From JANOXC01 sp031418215 (lineage in GTDB: Bacteria; Bacteroidota; Bacteroidia; AKYH767-A; OLB10): DNA of 30,433 nucleotides. Below, in pieces: positions 13,898 to 23,020 of the stretch. Location: positions 1-30,433 of the forward strand of contig JANOXC010000075.1 in assembly GCA_031418215.1 (NCBI GenBank), given 5' to 3'. Numbering within the stretch: position 1 is the first letter of the stretch; each line of letters begins with the position of its first letter. Below the pieces are notes generated by a model, which worked only from the letters and a program-made list of their open reading frames with translations, was not told the origin of the DNA and ran no database searches. Position numbers and translations under genes: made by a program.

Positions 13898-13980
13898 GCT
13901 ATCTCAAAATTATCCAATTGCCCTCCTCTCCTTAGGAGAGGATGAGAGGTGAGGTTTTAAAAGAACAATTTTGAGATGGC
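13898..13980. repeat. 83-bp MITE-like element between sufB and sufC
   Basis: The terminal inverted repeats GCTATCTCAAAATT (13898-13911) and AATTTTGAGATGGC (13967-13980) match in 13 of 14 bases. The core is CCTCTCC-TTA-GGAGAGG (13925-13941), followed by ATGAGAGGTGAGGT. The core is shared with elements at 11804, 14791 and 18826. Transcribed into the mRNA it would fold into a strong stem. Confidence 0.8.
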
Positions 13981-14034
13981 GGTAATGAAATGAAGAAAAG
14001 GATTTAAATTTTAGATAAAAGTTCAGCGAAAGAT

Positions 14035-14790
14035 ATGTTAAGTATTAAAAATTTAAAAGCAGGAATTGAAAATAAGCAAATCCTAAAAGGAATCAACCTG
14101 GAAGTGAAGCCCGGTGAAGTGCATGCAATCATGGGCCCAAATGGCTCAGGGAAAAGTACGCTCGCAGGAGTGTTGGCAGGTCGTGATGCTTTTGAAGTTA
14201 CAGAAGGCACTATTACTTATAATGGTAAAGACATCATTGAAATGTCTCCAGAAGACCGTGCACGCATGGGATTGTTTTTAGCATTTCAATATCCTGTTGA
14301 AATTCCCGGAGTGAGTAATGCTAATTTTCTGAAGACGGCATTGAATGAAGTACGTAAAGCGAATGGAAAAACACCGTTAGATTCCAAAGATTTTCTCGTT
14401 TTGATGAAGGAGAAGATGAAATTGGTGGAAATGGATAAGACCATGACACAGCGCAGTGTGAATGAAGGATTCAGCGGCGGTGAAAAGAAAAGAAATGAAG
14501 TATTTCAAATGGCCATGTTAGAGCCAACTTTATGTGTGATGGATGAAACAGATTCAGGTCTTGACATTGATGCACTTCGCATTGTTGCCAATGGAGTGAA
14601 TGCATTAAGAAGTCCTGAACGTTCATTTGTGGTGATAACGCATTATCAACGATTGCTGGATTATATTGTTCCTGATTTTGTGCATGTTTTATATAACGGA
14701 CGAATTGTAAAAAGTGGTCCTAAAGAATTAGCACTGGAGCTGGAGGAAAGAGGTTATGATTGGATAAAGGAAGAAAGTTTAGAAGTGTAA
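14035..14790 (+). CDS. sufC: Fe-S cluster assembly ATPase SufC
   Basis: This ABC-type ATPase drives conformational change in SufBC2D. The protein is 251 residues. It has Walker A GPNGSGKST (34-42), the signature FSGGEKKRNE (146-155) with the SufC-specific basic residues, and Walker B LCVMDETDSGLD with Asp170-Glu171. A late THYQRLL segment holds the switch His. There is no transmembrane region, as expected for a soluble ABC protein. Repeat elements lie on both sides, so the intergenic mRNA would fold upstream and downstream of it. Confidence 0.97.
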   Translation: MLSIKNLKAGIENKQILKGINLEVKPGEVHAIMGPNGSGKSTLAGVLAGRDAFEVTEGTITYNGKDIIEMSPEDRARMGLFLAFQYPVEIPGVSNANFLKTALNEVRKANGKTPLDSKDFLVLMKEKMKLVEMDKTMTQRSVNEGFSGGEKKRNEVFQMAMLEPTLCVMDETDSGLDIDALRIVANGVNALRSPERSFVVITHYQRLLDYIVPDFVHVLYNGRIVKSGPKELALELEERGYDWIKEESLEV

Positions 14791-14870
14791 AGATCATTTC
14801 AAAATAATCTTTTAACTTCCTCTCCCTTGGAGAGGATTGAGGTGAGGTATTAAAGCATGATTTGAAGAGT
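14791..14870. repeat. Hairpin repeat between sufC and sufD (degenerate copy)
   Basis: The core CCTCTCC-CTT-GGAGAGG (14819-14835) is followed by ATTGAGGTGAGGT. The flanks, TTTCAAAATAATC on the left and GCATGATTTGAAGAG on the right, are weak inverted repeats, so this looks like a decayed member of the family. Confidence 0.65.
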
Positions 14871-14899
14871 AAATAATTAGTAGAAAATAAATAAAAAAA

Positions 14900-16231
14900 G
14901 TGCAATCATTGACAACTACCAACCCGGCTAACCCGGCAATTAAATTTCTTGAGGATTTCAAGGAAACGGCTTTATATATACAAAACAATCCTTACCGTGA
15001 TATCCGTCAGAAGGCAATCAAGCATTTTGAAGAATTAGGATTTCCTACTACCAAAAATGAAGAGTGGAAATACACCAATATCATTCCACATGTTTCCAAA
15101 CAGTTTCAATTTGCCAAAAAGGAATTCGTATTGAAGGCAATTGATGATTTGAATATTGCCTTAACATTAAATGATGCGATAGTTGTAGTTCTTGAAAATG
15201 GTTTTTTGAACCCTGTTTTATCAGATTTAAATAATTTACCTGCCGGTTTAACAATCAAGAGCATCGCTGAATGTGAAAATGATGTTGTTTTCAGTAAACA
15301 CTTTGCAAATCATGCCGAACAAGGTATCGATGCTTTTAGCGCCTTGAATACAGCTTTTATGAATGATGGTGTTTACCTTCATGTTGCTAAAAATGTAATC
15401 ATAGAAAAGCCAATATATATTATTAATGTTACAGCACAGGGTGAAGAAGATATGATCACTTTTCCCCGTTGTCTGATTTTTTCTGAAAAGGGATCGAAGG
15501 CGGCAGTTGAATGGTTAACAACTACAAAAACACGCAGGGGCTCAACATCGCTGATGGCTGCTGTCAACGAAATTGTTGTGGAAGAAAACGCACGTCTTGA
15601 TTTTTGTATTTTACAAAATGATCATGAGCAGGTGGCCCAGGTTTGCAATACTTATGCTTATCAGGAAGCGAATTCCCATTTTAATATTAACACCATCACA
15701 ATAGGAGGTAATTTGGTTCGCAATAAACTTCACATAAAGCTTGATGGATTAAATGTCGAAACGCATCTGTTCGGTTTAGCGATGGGTGGAGGATCGCAAC
15801 TGATCGATAACCACACTGCTGTTACACATGCCAAGCCTCATTGTTTCAGTAATCAATTATATAAAGGAATCATGGATGGCGCTTCATTAGGTGTTTTTAA
15901 TGGAAAAATAATGGTGATGAAGGATGCACAAAAGACGAATGCATTCCAATCAAATAAAAATATTTTACTTAGCGATGATGCTGCCATGTATGCCAAGCCG
16001 CAGTTGGAAATTTTTGCAGATGACGTTAAATGCTCACACGGCGCAACTACCGGACAGATAGATGAGGAAGCGCTCTTTTATTTACGTACAAGGGGAATTG
16101 GCATTGACCGTGCAAAGTCCTTATTAAATGTGGCATTTGCCGCTGATGTAATTAGAAATATTCCCAACGAGGCATTGCGTAATTACATACTTGATTTGAT
16201 TGAAAACAAGTTAACAGTACACAACAATTAA
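14900..16231 (+). CDS. sufD: Fe-S cluster assembly protein SufD
   Basis: SufD is the SufB paralogue that completes the SufBC2D scaffold and is needed for iron acquisition. The 443-residue protein has the N-terminal KNEEWKYTNI motif of SufD. Its C-terminal beta-helix ends DDVKCSHGATTGQIDEEALFYLRTRGI, where the conserved Cys-Ser-His-Gly is diagnostic for SufD. No in-frame ATG exists before residue 150, so it starts at GTG 14900 (or TTG 14909). sufS starts one base after the stop, so the two are tightly coupled. Confidence 0.95.
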   Translation: MQSLTTTNPANPAIKFLEDFKETALYIQNNPYRDIRQKAIKHFEELGFPTTKNEEWKYTNIIPHVSKQFQFAKKEFVLKAIDDLNIALTLNDAIVVVLENGFLNPVLSDLNNLPAGLTIKSIAECENDVVFSKHFANHAEQGIDAFSALNTAFMNDGVYLHVAKNVIIEKPIYIINVTAQGEEDMITFPRCLIFSEKGSKAAVEWLTTTKTRRGSTSLMAAVNEIVVEENARLDFCILQNDHEQVAQVCNTYAYQEANSHFNINTITIGGNLVRNKLHIKLDGLNVETHLFGLAMGGGSQLIDNHTAVTHAKPHCFSNQLYKGIMDGASLGVFNGKIMVMKDAQKTNAFQSNKNILLSDDAAMYAKPQLEIFADDVKCSHGATTGQIDEEALFYLRTRGIGIDRAKSLLNVAFAADVIRNIPNEALRNYILDLIENKLTVHNN

Positions 16232-16232
16232 A

Positions 16233-17486
16233 ATGACTTTGGCAACCCTGAATAAAAAAACAATTGCTTTTGATGTGGAGCAGATCAGGGCTGATTTTCC
16301 TATACTAAAACAATTGGCCTATGGTAAGCCGTTAATTTACTTTGACAATGCCGCCTCTTCACAAAAACCGAAGTCTGTTATTGATGCGTTGGTAAAATAC
16401 TATACTGCTACAAATGCCAACATTCATCGTGGTGTACATTTTCTAAGTCAAAAAGCGTCAATTCAATTTGATGAAGTAAGAGTAAAGGTACAGCAGTTTA
16501 TCAATGCGCAATCGGAAAAGGAAATAATATTTACCGGCGGAACTACAGCATCCATCAACCTGGTTGCTGCAACCTATGGCAGGAAAAACATAAAGGCCGG
16601 TGATGAAGTCATTGTTTCGGAAATGGAACATCACAGCAATATTGTTCCATGGCAAATGTTATGTGAAGAAAAGAATGCGGTGCTTCGTGTTATTTCAATG
16701 AATGATAAAGGGGAGTTGCTGATGGATGAATTCGAAAAATTGCTTTCATCAAAAACAAAATTCATTTCTATTGTTCATACTTCTAATTCGCTTGGGACAA
16801 TTAACCCTGTTAAGGAAATAATTGCAAAAGCACATCGTTTGAATATCCCTGTTTTAGTTGACGTTGCACAGGCTATTATACATACATCATTAGATGTGCA
16901 GGATCTCGATTGTGATTTTCTCGCTTTTTCCGGACATAAAATGTTAGCACCAACAGGTGTTGGTTGCCTCTACGGAAAATTACATTTACTGGAAGACATG
17001 CCGCCTTATCAGGGAGGAGGAGAGATGATCAGTAGCGTGAGCTTTGAAAAAACAACATACAATGAAGTGCCATTTAAATTTGAAGCAGGTACGCCTAACA
17101 TTGCTGATGTAATTGGATTGGGTGTGGCTGTCGATTATATAAACACCTTGGATCGTGATGCAACAAATGAATATGAGCAGGAGTTAATGCATTATGCTTC
17201 AAAATGGCTAAGTGAAATAGATGGAGTAAAATTAATTGGTACAGCAAAGCATAAGACAAGTGTTGTGTCATTTGTGATTGATGGAGTAAATGCATTAGAT
17301 GCAGGTATGTATTTAGATACGTTAGGCATTGCAGTTCGTACAGGTCATCATTGTACAGAACCGGTGATGAAACGTTTAAACATTCCTGGAACAATACGTG
17401 CGTCCTTTCTATTCTATAATACAATAGCTGAGATTGATGCACTGTTAGCGGGTGTGAGAGGTGCCATTAAATTATTAAAACGATAA
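16233..17486 (+). CDS. sufS: Cysteine desulfurase SufS
   Basis: This PLP enzyme removes sulfur from cysteine as a persulfide for cluster assembly. The 417-residue protein has the group II layout: YFDNAASSQKP, NIHRGVHFLSQ, EMEHHSNIVPWQ, the PLP Lys236 in FSGHKMLAPTGVG, and the catalytic Cys374 in RTGHHCTEPVM. The usual VDGAQ or VDAAQ reads VDVAQ here, a mild substitution beside the cofactor Asp. sufE follows two bases downstream and would accept the persulfide. Confidence 0.96.
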   Translation: MTLATLNKKTIAFDVEQIRADFPILKQLAYGKPLIYFDNAASSQKPKSVIDALVKYYTATNANIHRGVHFLSQKASIQFDEVRVKVQQFINAQSEKEIIFTGGTTASINLVAATYGRKNIKAGDEVIVSEMEHHSNIVPWQMLCEEKNAVLRVISMNDKGELLMDEFEKLLSSKTKFISIVHTSNSLGTINPVKEIIAKAHRLNIPVLVDVAQAIIHTSLDVQDLDCDFLAFSGHKMLAPTGVGCLYGKLHLLEDMPPYQGGGEMISSVSFEKTTYNEVPFKFEAGTPNIADVIGLGVAVDYINTLDRDATNEYEQELMHYASKWLSEIDGVKLIGTAKHKTSVVSFVIDGVNALDAGMYLDTLGIAVRTGHHCTEPVMKRLNIPGTIRASFLFYNTIAEIDALLAGVRGAIKLLKR

Positions 17487-17488
17487 TC

Positions 17489-17914
17489 ATGGTGGAAACG
17501 ATTCCGGAAATAGAGCAGGAAATAGTTGAAGAGTTTGAACTCTTTGACGATTGGACAGATAAATACCAATATATCATCGAGCTCGGACAAAAGCTTCCGA
17601 CATTAGATGATCAATATAAAAAAGACGAGAATAGAATTAAAGGTTGCCAAAGCAGTGTGTGGTTGAACAGTTTTGAAAAAGACGGCAAAATATATTTTGA
17701 GGCAGATAGTGATTCAACATTTGTGAAAGGAGAAATAGCATTATTGATAAGGGTACTAAGCGGACAACAACCTGAAGACATTGTAATGTCGCAATTAGAA
17801 TTCATTGATCAGATTGGATTACGACAGCACATAGCTGTTTCCAGAAACAATGGATTAGCCGCTATGATTAAACAAATGAAATTATACGCATTGGCTTTTC
17901 AAAGCAAAAAATAA
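17489..17914 (+). CDS. sufE: Cysteine desulfuration protein SufE
   Basis: SufE takes the persulfide from SufS and delivers it to SufB. The 141-residue protein matches SufE in length and order: DWTDKYQYIIELGQKLP, then NRIKGCQSSVWL with the acceptor Cys53, and RNNGLAAMIKQMK near the end. ATG 17489 lies two bases after sufS. The stop is directly followed by the ATG of the next gene. The presence of SufE rather than a SufU-type zinc protein defines the type of sulfur relay in this operon. Confidence 0.96.
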   Translation: MVETIPEIEQEIVEEFELFDDWTDKYQYIIELGQKLPTLDDQYKKDENRIKGCQSSVWLNSFEKDGKIYFEADSDSTFVKGEIALLIRVLSGQQPEDIVMSQLEFIDQIGLRQHIAVSRNNGLAAMIKQMKLYALAFQSKK

Positions 17915-18265
17915 ATGGAAGAAGTAAGCAAGACATCCAATTCACCTGAGATTCCGGTGGTAAAATCACTCAACGACAGGATCATTGAAACATTAAAGAC
18001 ATGTTATGATCCGGAGATTCCTGTAGATATATATGAATTGGGATTGATTTATGAAATCAAGATCAATGAAGGGAATGACGTGCATATTCGAATGACTTTA
18101 ACTTCACCTGCTTGTCCGGTTGCTGAAACATTACCTCCGGATGTAGAGAAAAAAGTAAGGGACATGCCTGATGTAAATTCAGCTAAAGTGGAAGTAACAT
18201 TTGATCCGCCCTGGGAGAAAGATATGATGAGTGAAGAAGCAAGGTTGGAATTAGGGATGTGGTAA
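17915..18265 (+). CDS. sufT: SufT-like MIP18/DUF59 Fe-S maturation protein
   Basis: This 116-residue protein has the MIP18 (DUF59) fold. Conserved pieces are CYDPEIPVDIYELGLIYEI (DPEI motif), MTLTSPACPVAETLP with the conserved Cys, and VEVTFDPPWEKDMMSEEARLELGMW, the typical C-terminus of the bacterial SufT group. SufT helps mature Fe-S proteins when cluster demand is high. It starts on the base after the sufE stop, so it is certainly in the same mRNA. The name is by similarity and operon position. Confidence 0.9.
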   Translation: MEEVSKTSNSPEIPVVKSLNDRIIETLKTCYDPEIPVDIYELGLIYEIKINEGNDVHIRMTLTSPACPVAETLPPDVEKKVRDMPDVNSAKVEVTFDPPWEKDMMSEEARLELGMW

Positions 18266-18277
18266 TCGATTTTAAAA

Positions 18278-18793
18278 ATGGAAAAGGAAATCATCAACAA
18301 AGTAGATCAAAGTGGTTTGATGCAGATCGACCTCGAGGATTTGTATTTACCTGGTGAAAGAGTGGAGGTTGATTTAAGACCCTGGCTATTTCAGGAGATG
18401 ATATTAAAAGAAAAGGATTTTCGTGATTCCGTGAAAGCACATGACTGGTCGCAATACAAAGGAAAATTTGTTGCTGTGAACTGTTCCGTTGATGCCATAA
18501 TTCCAACATGGGCTTTCATGATTGTTGCCACCAACCTGGCATCTTATGCTTCAGAAATTGTATTTGGTGATTTAAATAAACTGGAAGAACAGTTATATCT
18601 GAAACAGCTTACCAACCTTGATAAATCGGTTTATCAGGATCAGCGGATTGTTGTAAAAGGTTGTGCTGACCGTGATGTTCCTGTTTCGGTTTATGTAGCA
18701 TTGACAAGTATGCTTCAGCCTGTTGTAAAGAGCATTATGTATGGAGAACCTTGCTCTACCGTTCCAGTTTTTAAAAGGAAAGACAGGGTCTAG
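18278..18793 (+). CDS. DUF2480 family protein
   Basis: This 171-residue protein appears to belong to DUF2480, a family of unknown function that I recall from Bacteroidota. Visible features are LEDLYLPGERVEVDLRPWLFQEMILKEKDFR in the N-terminal part, AVNCSVDAIIPTWAFMIVATNL in the middle, and GCADRDVPVSVYVALTSMLQPVVKSIMYGEPCSTVPVF towards the end. Three Cys lie in conserved-looking spots (VNCS, GCAD, PCST), which would suit a role near Fe-S clusters, though this is inference. It is the last gene of the suf run, 12 bases after sufT. Confidence 0.85.
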   Translation: MEKEIINKVDQSGLMQIDLEDLYLPGERVEVDLRPWLFQEMILKEKDFRDSVKAHDWSQYKGKFVAVNCSVDAIIPTWAFMIVATNLASYASEIVFGDLNKLEEQLYLKQLTNLDKSVYQDQRIVVKGCADRDVPVSVYVALTSMLQPVVKSIMYGEPCSTVPVFKRKDRV

Positions 18794-18825
18794 TCGATTT
18801 GAATAAGACTTTCTGATTCTTGATG

Positions 18826-18894
18826 TATAAAATGCCCAAGTCTCCCTCTCCTTAGGAGAGGGCAGGGGTGAGGTAAAAAACAGGCTGATTTATA
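18826..18894. repeat. Hairpin repeat after the suf operon
   Basis: The core CCCTCTCC-TTA-GGAGAGGG (18844-18862) is followed by CAGGGGTGAGGT (18863-18874). It is flanked by TATAAAATGCC (18826-18836) and GGCTGATTTATA (18883-18894), an imperfect inverted pair. The core and tail match the copy at 11853-11883 closely. At this position it could also end suf transcripts, although no T-run follows. Confidence 0.7.
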
Positions 18895-18956
18895 AAAAGT
18901 AACAGATTAAGTCACAATTATTCTGGCTTTCTTTATCACTAATCAGCTTGCTTGGC

Positions 18957-18964
18957 TATTTTTG
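18957..18964 (+). promoter_or_regulatory. -7 box of the polyprenyl synthase gene
   Basis: TATTTTTG is an exact TAnnTTTG match, 10 bases before ATG 18975. The message would be nearly leaderless, and the alternative TTG start at 18948 is ruled out. Confidence 0.6.
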
Positions 18965-18974
18965 TGCTAATTGT

Positions 18975-19952
18975 ATGTCGTTTTCCCTCTCAGAAATAAA
19001 AAGTCCCATTGATAAGGAAATGGTCTTGTTTGAACAGAAGTTCAGGCAGTCCATGCAGAGTAAGGTTCCTTTACTGGATCGTATCATGCATTACATAGTG
19101 AAACGGAAAGGCAAGCAGATGCGGCCCATGTTCGTTTTTTTGAGTGCCGGAATGTGCGGCAAGATTTCCGAAAGCACTTATCACGCAGCCTCCTTAATTG
19201 AATTGTTGCATACCGCTACGCTGGTGCATGATGATGTGGTGGATGACAGTAATTTACGACGTGGATTTTTTTCCATCAATGCGCTTTGGAAAAATAAGAT
19301 TGCTGTATTAGTTGGAGATTACCTCTTGTCGAGAGGACTTTTGTTAAGTGTGGAACATGAGGAATTTGAATTGCTGAAGATCGTTTCAACAGCAGTGAGA
19401 AGTATGAGTGAAGGCGAATTGATGCAAATTGAAAAGGCCAGAAAACTCGATATTACGGAAGCTGTTTACTATGAAATAATTACCAATAAAACAGCTTCTC
19501 TTATTGCTTCTTGTTGTGCCACAGGGGCTTCCTCAGTAGGCGCCGAAAAAACAATAGTGGAAATGATGCGCCTCTTTGGTGAGTATGCAGGGATTGCCTT
19601 CCAGATCAAAGATGACTTACTCGATTATGAAAGCAGCCTCAAAACAGGCAAACCTTCCGGTATAGATATCAAAGAACATAAGATGACCTTACCTGTTATC
19701 TATACTTTACAGAATTGCACGAAAGACCAGAAACGATTCATCATCAATACCATCAAGAATGACAGTGAAAATGTGAAGAAAGTGGCGGAAGTGATAAAAC
19801 TTGTAATCGATACCGGCGGTGCTGAGTATGCCAGAAAAAAAATGATTGAATACAGGGAGGAAGCTTTCAAACTATTGACGAACTTTGAAAACAACGGCTA
19901 CCGTCAATCTTTACATGGTCTGCTGAGTTATACTACTGAAAGAGAAAATTGA
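18975..19952 (+). CDS. Polyprenyl (trans-isoprenyl) diphosphate synthase
   Basis: This 325-residue all-helical prenyltransferase chains isopentenyl units onto an allylic diphosphate. Both aspartate-rich motifs are present: HDDVVDD (Asp86, Asp87, Asp90) and KDDLLDY (213-217). KGKQMRPMFVFLSAG and the GDYLLSRGL segment also fit. In this phylum such genes often supply the menaquinone side chain, and the long-chain type (octaprenyl-like) is plausible, but chain length cannot be read safely. The start at ATG 18975 is supported by the promoter box just upstream. dnaG starts 23 bases after the stop. Confidence 0.92.
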   Translation: MSFSLSEIKSPIDKEMVLFEQKFRQSMQSKVPLLDRIMHYIVKRKGKQMRPMFVFLSAGMCGKISESTYHAASLIELLHTATLVHDDVVDDSNLRRGFFSINALWKNKIAVLVGDYLLSRGLLLSVEHEEFELLKIVSTAVRSMSEGELMQIEKARKLDITEAVYYEIITNKTASLIASCCATGASSVGAEKTIVEMMRLFGEYAGIAFQIKDDLLDYESSLKTGKPSGIDIKEHKMTLPVIYTLQNCTKDQKRFIINTIKNDSENVKKVAEVIKLVIDTGGAEYARKKMIEYREEAFKLLTNFENNGYRQSLHGLLSYTTEREN

Positions 19953-19975
19953 TTTTTATTAAATAGGAAAAAAAC

Positions 19976-21934
19976 GTGATTGACAATCAGACGAAGGAAC
20001 TAATTCTTGAAACTGCCCGGATTGAAGAGGTAGTTGGAGAGTTTGTGTCGCTGAAAAAAAGAGGATCAAATTTATTGGGTCTTTGTCCATTTCATAATGA
20101 GAAAACACCATCGTTCACTGTTTCTCCTGCGAAAGGATTTTTCAAATGTTTTGGTTGTGGCAAGGCAGGCGATTCTGTTACTTTTATTATGGAGCATGAG
20201 CACCTTACTTTTCCTGAGTCATTAAGATATCTTGCCGGTAAATATAATATCACTGTTGAAGAGCAAGCGCCTTCACCGGAAATGGTGGAAGAAAAAAATA
20301 ACAGGGAAAGTTTATTTGTAGTGTCAGCTTTTGCACAACGTTTTTATTCAGAACAGTTATGGGATACCGAACAAGGAAAGGCAATTGGGTTAAGTTATTT
20401 CCGTGAACGTGGATTTACAGATGAGGTAATTACAAAATTTCAATTGGGATTTTCACCTGATCAATGGAATACTTTTACCATTGCAGCAATGGCGGCAGGA
20501 TATAAAATGGAATTTCTGGAACAGGCAGGCCTCACGATTAATAATGAAGGCAAGCAATACGATCGCTTTCGCGGACGTGTGATGTTTCCAATTCACAATT
20601 TAACCGGACGTGTTGTTGGATTTGGTGCGCGTATCTTGAAAGCTGATCCGAAGAGTCCAAAGTATGTAAACTCTCCTGAAAGCGATATTTATCACAAGAG
20701 TAATATTTTATATGGATTAGCTTTTGCAAAGAAGGCCATTTTACAATTCGAAGAATGTTTCTTGGTTGAAGGATATACAGATGTGCTTTCATTGCATCAG
20801 GCGGGGATAGAAAATGTAGTAGCATCAAGTGGCACATCATTAACGATTGAACAAATAAGATTGATCGGTCGTTATACAAAAAACATCACTGTTCTTTATG
20901 ACGGTGATCCGGCAGGTATTAAAGCTTCATTGCGCGGTATTGATTTAATATTGGAAGAAGGGCTTAATGTACGCGTATTGCTATTTCCTGAAGGTGATGA
21001 TCCCGATTCTTTTTCTAAGAAAGTTTCTTCAATTGAACTAAAGGAATTCCTGAAGAAAAATGCTGTTGACTTCATCAGTTTCAAAACAAAATTGCTGTTA
21101 AGCGAGGCAGCCAATGATCCTATAAAAAAAGCAAGTCTCATTAAAGATATTGTAGAGAGCGTTGCGAAAGTTCCTGATATTATTCAACGTTCAACTTATA
21201 TTAAACAAACTTCTGCACTGATGGAAATCAGTGAGCAGGTTTTGTTACAGGAGATGAACCGTTTGTTGAGGAAGTATTCTCAGAAAACATATACACAACA
21301 GCAGCAACCACCCGATGATGTTCACCTGGAAGACTTATTAAGTGAAACAATAACAGCACCGGAAAATGCTTCCGGTGAGTTGGATACGAAAGAGCAAGAA
21401 GAAGAAATCATTCGTATTTTATTGAATTATGCCCATGTGCCATTTGCCTTTCAGTCGCCTGATATGGAAGTGGAGAATACCGATTCTATTCCTGTAGCCA
21501 GTTTTATTATAGGAGAATTAATGACTGATGGTATTAAATTTACGCATGAGATTTATGCAGCATTATTAGCCGAATTTGTCATTGTGATTGAGGGAGAAGG
21601 TGTTTATGATCAACAACAGTTTATTCAACGCCTTGACTCTGTTATTAAGAATGAAGCAATCAATATTTTAACACCTCCTTATCAGCTTTCTAAATGGGAA
21701 ACACATGGAATTATAGTTAAAACGGAGCAAGCCTATTTTAACAAGGCTATAATTGATCCAGTCATGTACTTGAAAAAGAAACAACTTCAGAAAATGAAAA
21801 TGGAGAACCAAGACCTCATCAAGCAGCGCGAGATGGAAGGTTTGCATATTGATGACTTGCTTGAAAAGGAAAATTCATTCTTTAAATTACAACAAGAAAT
21901 CAATCGTTATACCAATACTGTAATTCAGCGTTAA
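19976..21934 (+). CDS. dnaG: DNA primase
   Basis: DnaG makes RNA primers at the replication fork. The 652-residue protein has, in order, a CHC2 zinc finger (Cys37, His40, Cys58, Cys61 in LCPFH...CFGCG), the RNA polymerase core domain with GFSPDQWN and YDRFRGRVMFPI, and a TOPRIM domain with Glu265 (LVEGYTDV) and Asp309/311 (YDGDPAG). A less conserved C-terminal region should bind the helicase. It starts with GTG at 19976; no better in-frame start fits the zinc finger. It follows the prenyl synthase closely and is probably read with it. Confidence 0.97.
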   Translation: MIDNQTKELILETARIEEVVGEFVSLKKRGSNLLGLCPFHNEKTPSFTVSPAKGFFKCFGCGKAGDSVTFIMEHEHLTFPESLRYLAGKYNITVEEQAPSPEMVEEKNNRESLFVVSAFAQRFYSEQLWDTEQGKAIGLSYFRERGFTDEVITKFQLGFSPDQWNTFTIAAMAAGYKMEFLEQAGLTINNEGKQYDRFRGRVMFPIHNLTGRVVGFGARILKADPKSPKYVNSPESDIYHKSNILYGLAFAKKAILQFEECFLVEGYTDVLSLHQAGIENVVASSGTSLTIEQIRLIGRYTKNITVLYDGDPAGIKASLRGIDLILEEGLNVRVLLFPEGDDPDSFSKKVSSIELKEFLKKNAVDFISFKTKLLLSEAANDPIKKASLIKDIVESVAKVPDIIQRSTYIKQTSALMEISEQVLLQEMNRLLRKYSQKTYTQQQQPPDDVHLEDLLSETITAPENASGELDTKEQEEEIIRILLNYAHVPFAFQSPDMEVENTDSIPVASFIIGELMTDGIKFTHEIYAALLAEFVIVIEGEGVYDQQQFIQRLDSVIKNEAINILTPPYQLSKWETHGIIVKTEQAYFNKAIIDPVMYLKKKQLQKMKMENQDLIKQREMEGLHIDDLLEKENSFFKLQQEINRYTNTVIQR

Positions 21935-21954
21935 ATAAAATGAGCACCATATTA

Positions 21955-21962
21955 TATTTTTG
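21955..21962 (+). promoter_or_regulatory. -7 box of ctaA
   Basis: TATTTTTG, 17 bases before ATG 21980, in the 45-base gap after dnaG. No clear -33 partner is seen. Confidence 0.55.
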
Positions 21963-21979
21963 TTTGCTATAAAAGAAAT

Positions 21980-23020
21980 ATGAATTTGAGGGGAGATCGT
22001 GCAATAAAATGGTGGCTTGCTTCAGGGTGTTTCCTGATTTTTTTAATGGTTATCGTGGGCGGTATTACGCGCCTTACCGGTTCGGGTTTATCCATTACGG
22101 AATGGAAAGTAGTTACGGGAACCCTTCCACCAATGAATGACCAACAATGGCAGGAGGAATTTGATAAATATAAACAGATACCACAATACCAACAGTTGAA
22201 CTCCTATTTTGAATTGTCGGATTTTAAGAAGATTTATTTCTGGGAATATATACACCGTTTGATTGGAAGGATGATTGGCTTTGTCTTTCTGATACCGTTT
22301 ATTTATTTTTATGTGAAGAAGAGAATCAGCAAGCAACTCCTCCCACGCTTATTGGGAATGTTCATGCTTGGTGCTTTACAGGGATTCATTGGCTGGTATA
22401 TGGTTAGCAGCGGGTTGTCAGAAAACATAAGGGTAAGCCATTTGAGATTGGCATTGCATCTTGGAACAGCGTTTATAACATTCGGATATATATTCTATGT
22501 TTTACTTTTAGAAATCTATCCGCAGGATACGATAAAGCAACCGGATGTAACTCATAAGCAATTTTTTCCGGTAATATTATTAACGCTGATTTTCCTGCAA
22601 ATTATCATTGGCGCATTCGTGGCAGGAACACATGCCGGTTTTATATATAATACCTGGCCAAAGATGGAAGGACAATGGTTACCTGATGCAGTGCCATATG
22701 CCTGGGCAAATGATGGATTAAGTAGTATTATTAATAACATTGTTACGATACAGTTTATTCATCGCAACTTGGCTTACCTGATTGTTATTCTTTCTATTGT
22801 TTGGTGGTACTTGCAAAAAAGAAATTATCCGGCATTCGACAAAAGGGTAAGAGCTTCAAATATGCTGATGATGGTTATTATTTTACAAGCCGGATTGGGC
22901 ATTTTTACATTACTCGCACGTGTACCCGTCTGGATGGGCGTGCTGCATCAGGCCATGGCATTTGTATTATTTGCTTCTGACATTTATCTCACCTTCATCA
23001 GTCGGTATAAAACAGCTTAA
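21980..23020 (+). CDS. ctaA: Heme A synthase (CtaA/COX15)
   Basis: The enzyme oxidises the methyl group of heme O to make heme A for aa3-type cytochrome oxidase, so the cell respires oxygen. The 346-residue inner-membrane protein has about eight helices. Heme-ligand histidines appear in YIHRLIGRMIG, LALHLGTAF, FIHRNLAYL and VLHQAMAFVLF. GGITRLTGSGLSITEWKVVTGTLPPMN near the N-terminus matches the long COX15 type seen in mitochondria and alphaproteobacteria. The stop is directly followed by the murF-alr ATG. No heme O synthase or oxidase genes are in the window. Confidence 0.95.
   Translation: MNLRGDRAIKWWLASGCFLIFLMVIVGGITRLTGSGLSITEWKVVTGTLPPMNDQQWQEEFDKYKQIPQYQQLNSYFELSDFKKIYFWEYIHRLIGRMIGFVFLIPFIYFYVKKRISKQLLPRLLGMFMLGALQGFIGWYMVSSGLSENIRVSHLRLALHLGTAFITFGYIFYVLLLEIYPQDTIKQPDVTHKQFFPVILLTLIFLQIIIGAFVAGTHAGFIYNTWPKMEGQWLPDAVPYAWANDGLSSIINNIVTIQFIHRNLAYLIVILSIVWWYLQKRNYPAFDKRVRASNMLMMVIILQAGLGIFTLLARVPVWMGVLHQAMAFVLFASDIYLTFISRYKTA

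Noticed and set aside
14791..14899. Possible promoter for sufD between sufC and sufD
   Set aside because: No TAnnTTTG box is visible; the spacer is explained by a decayed hairpin repeat.
17095..17442. 115-codon ORF antisense to sufS
   Set aside because: His/Leu-rich low-complexity product opposite the sufS active-site region; an artefact of codon use.
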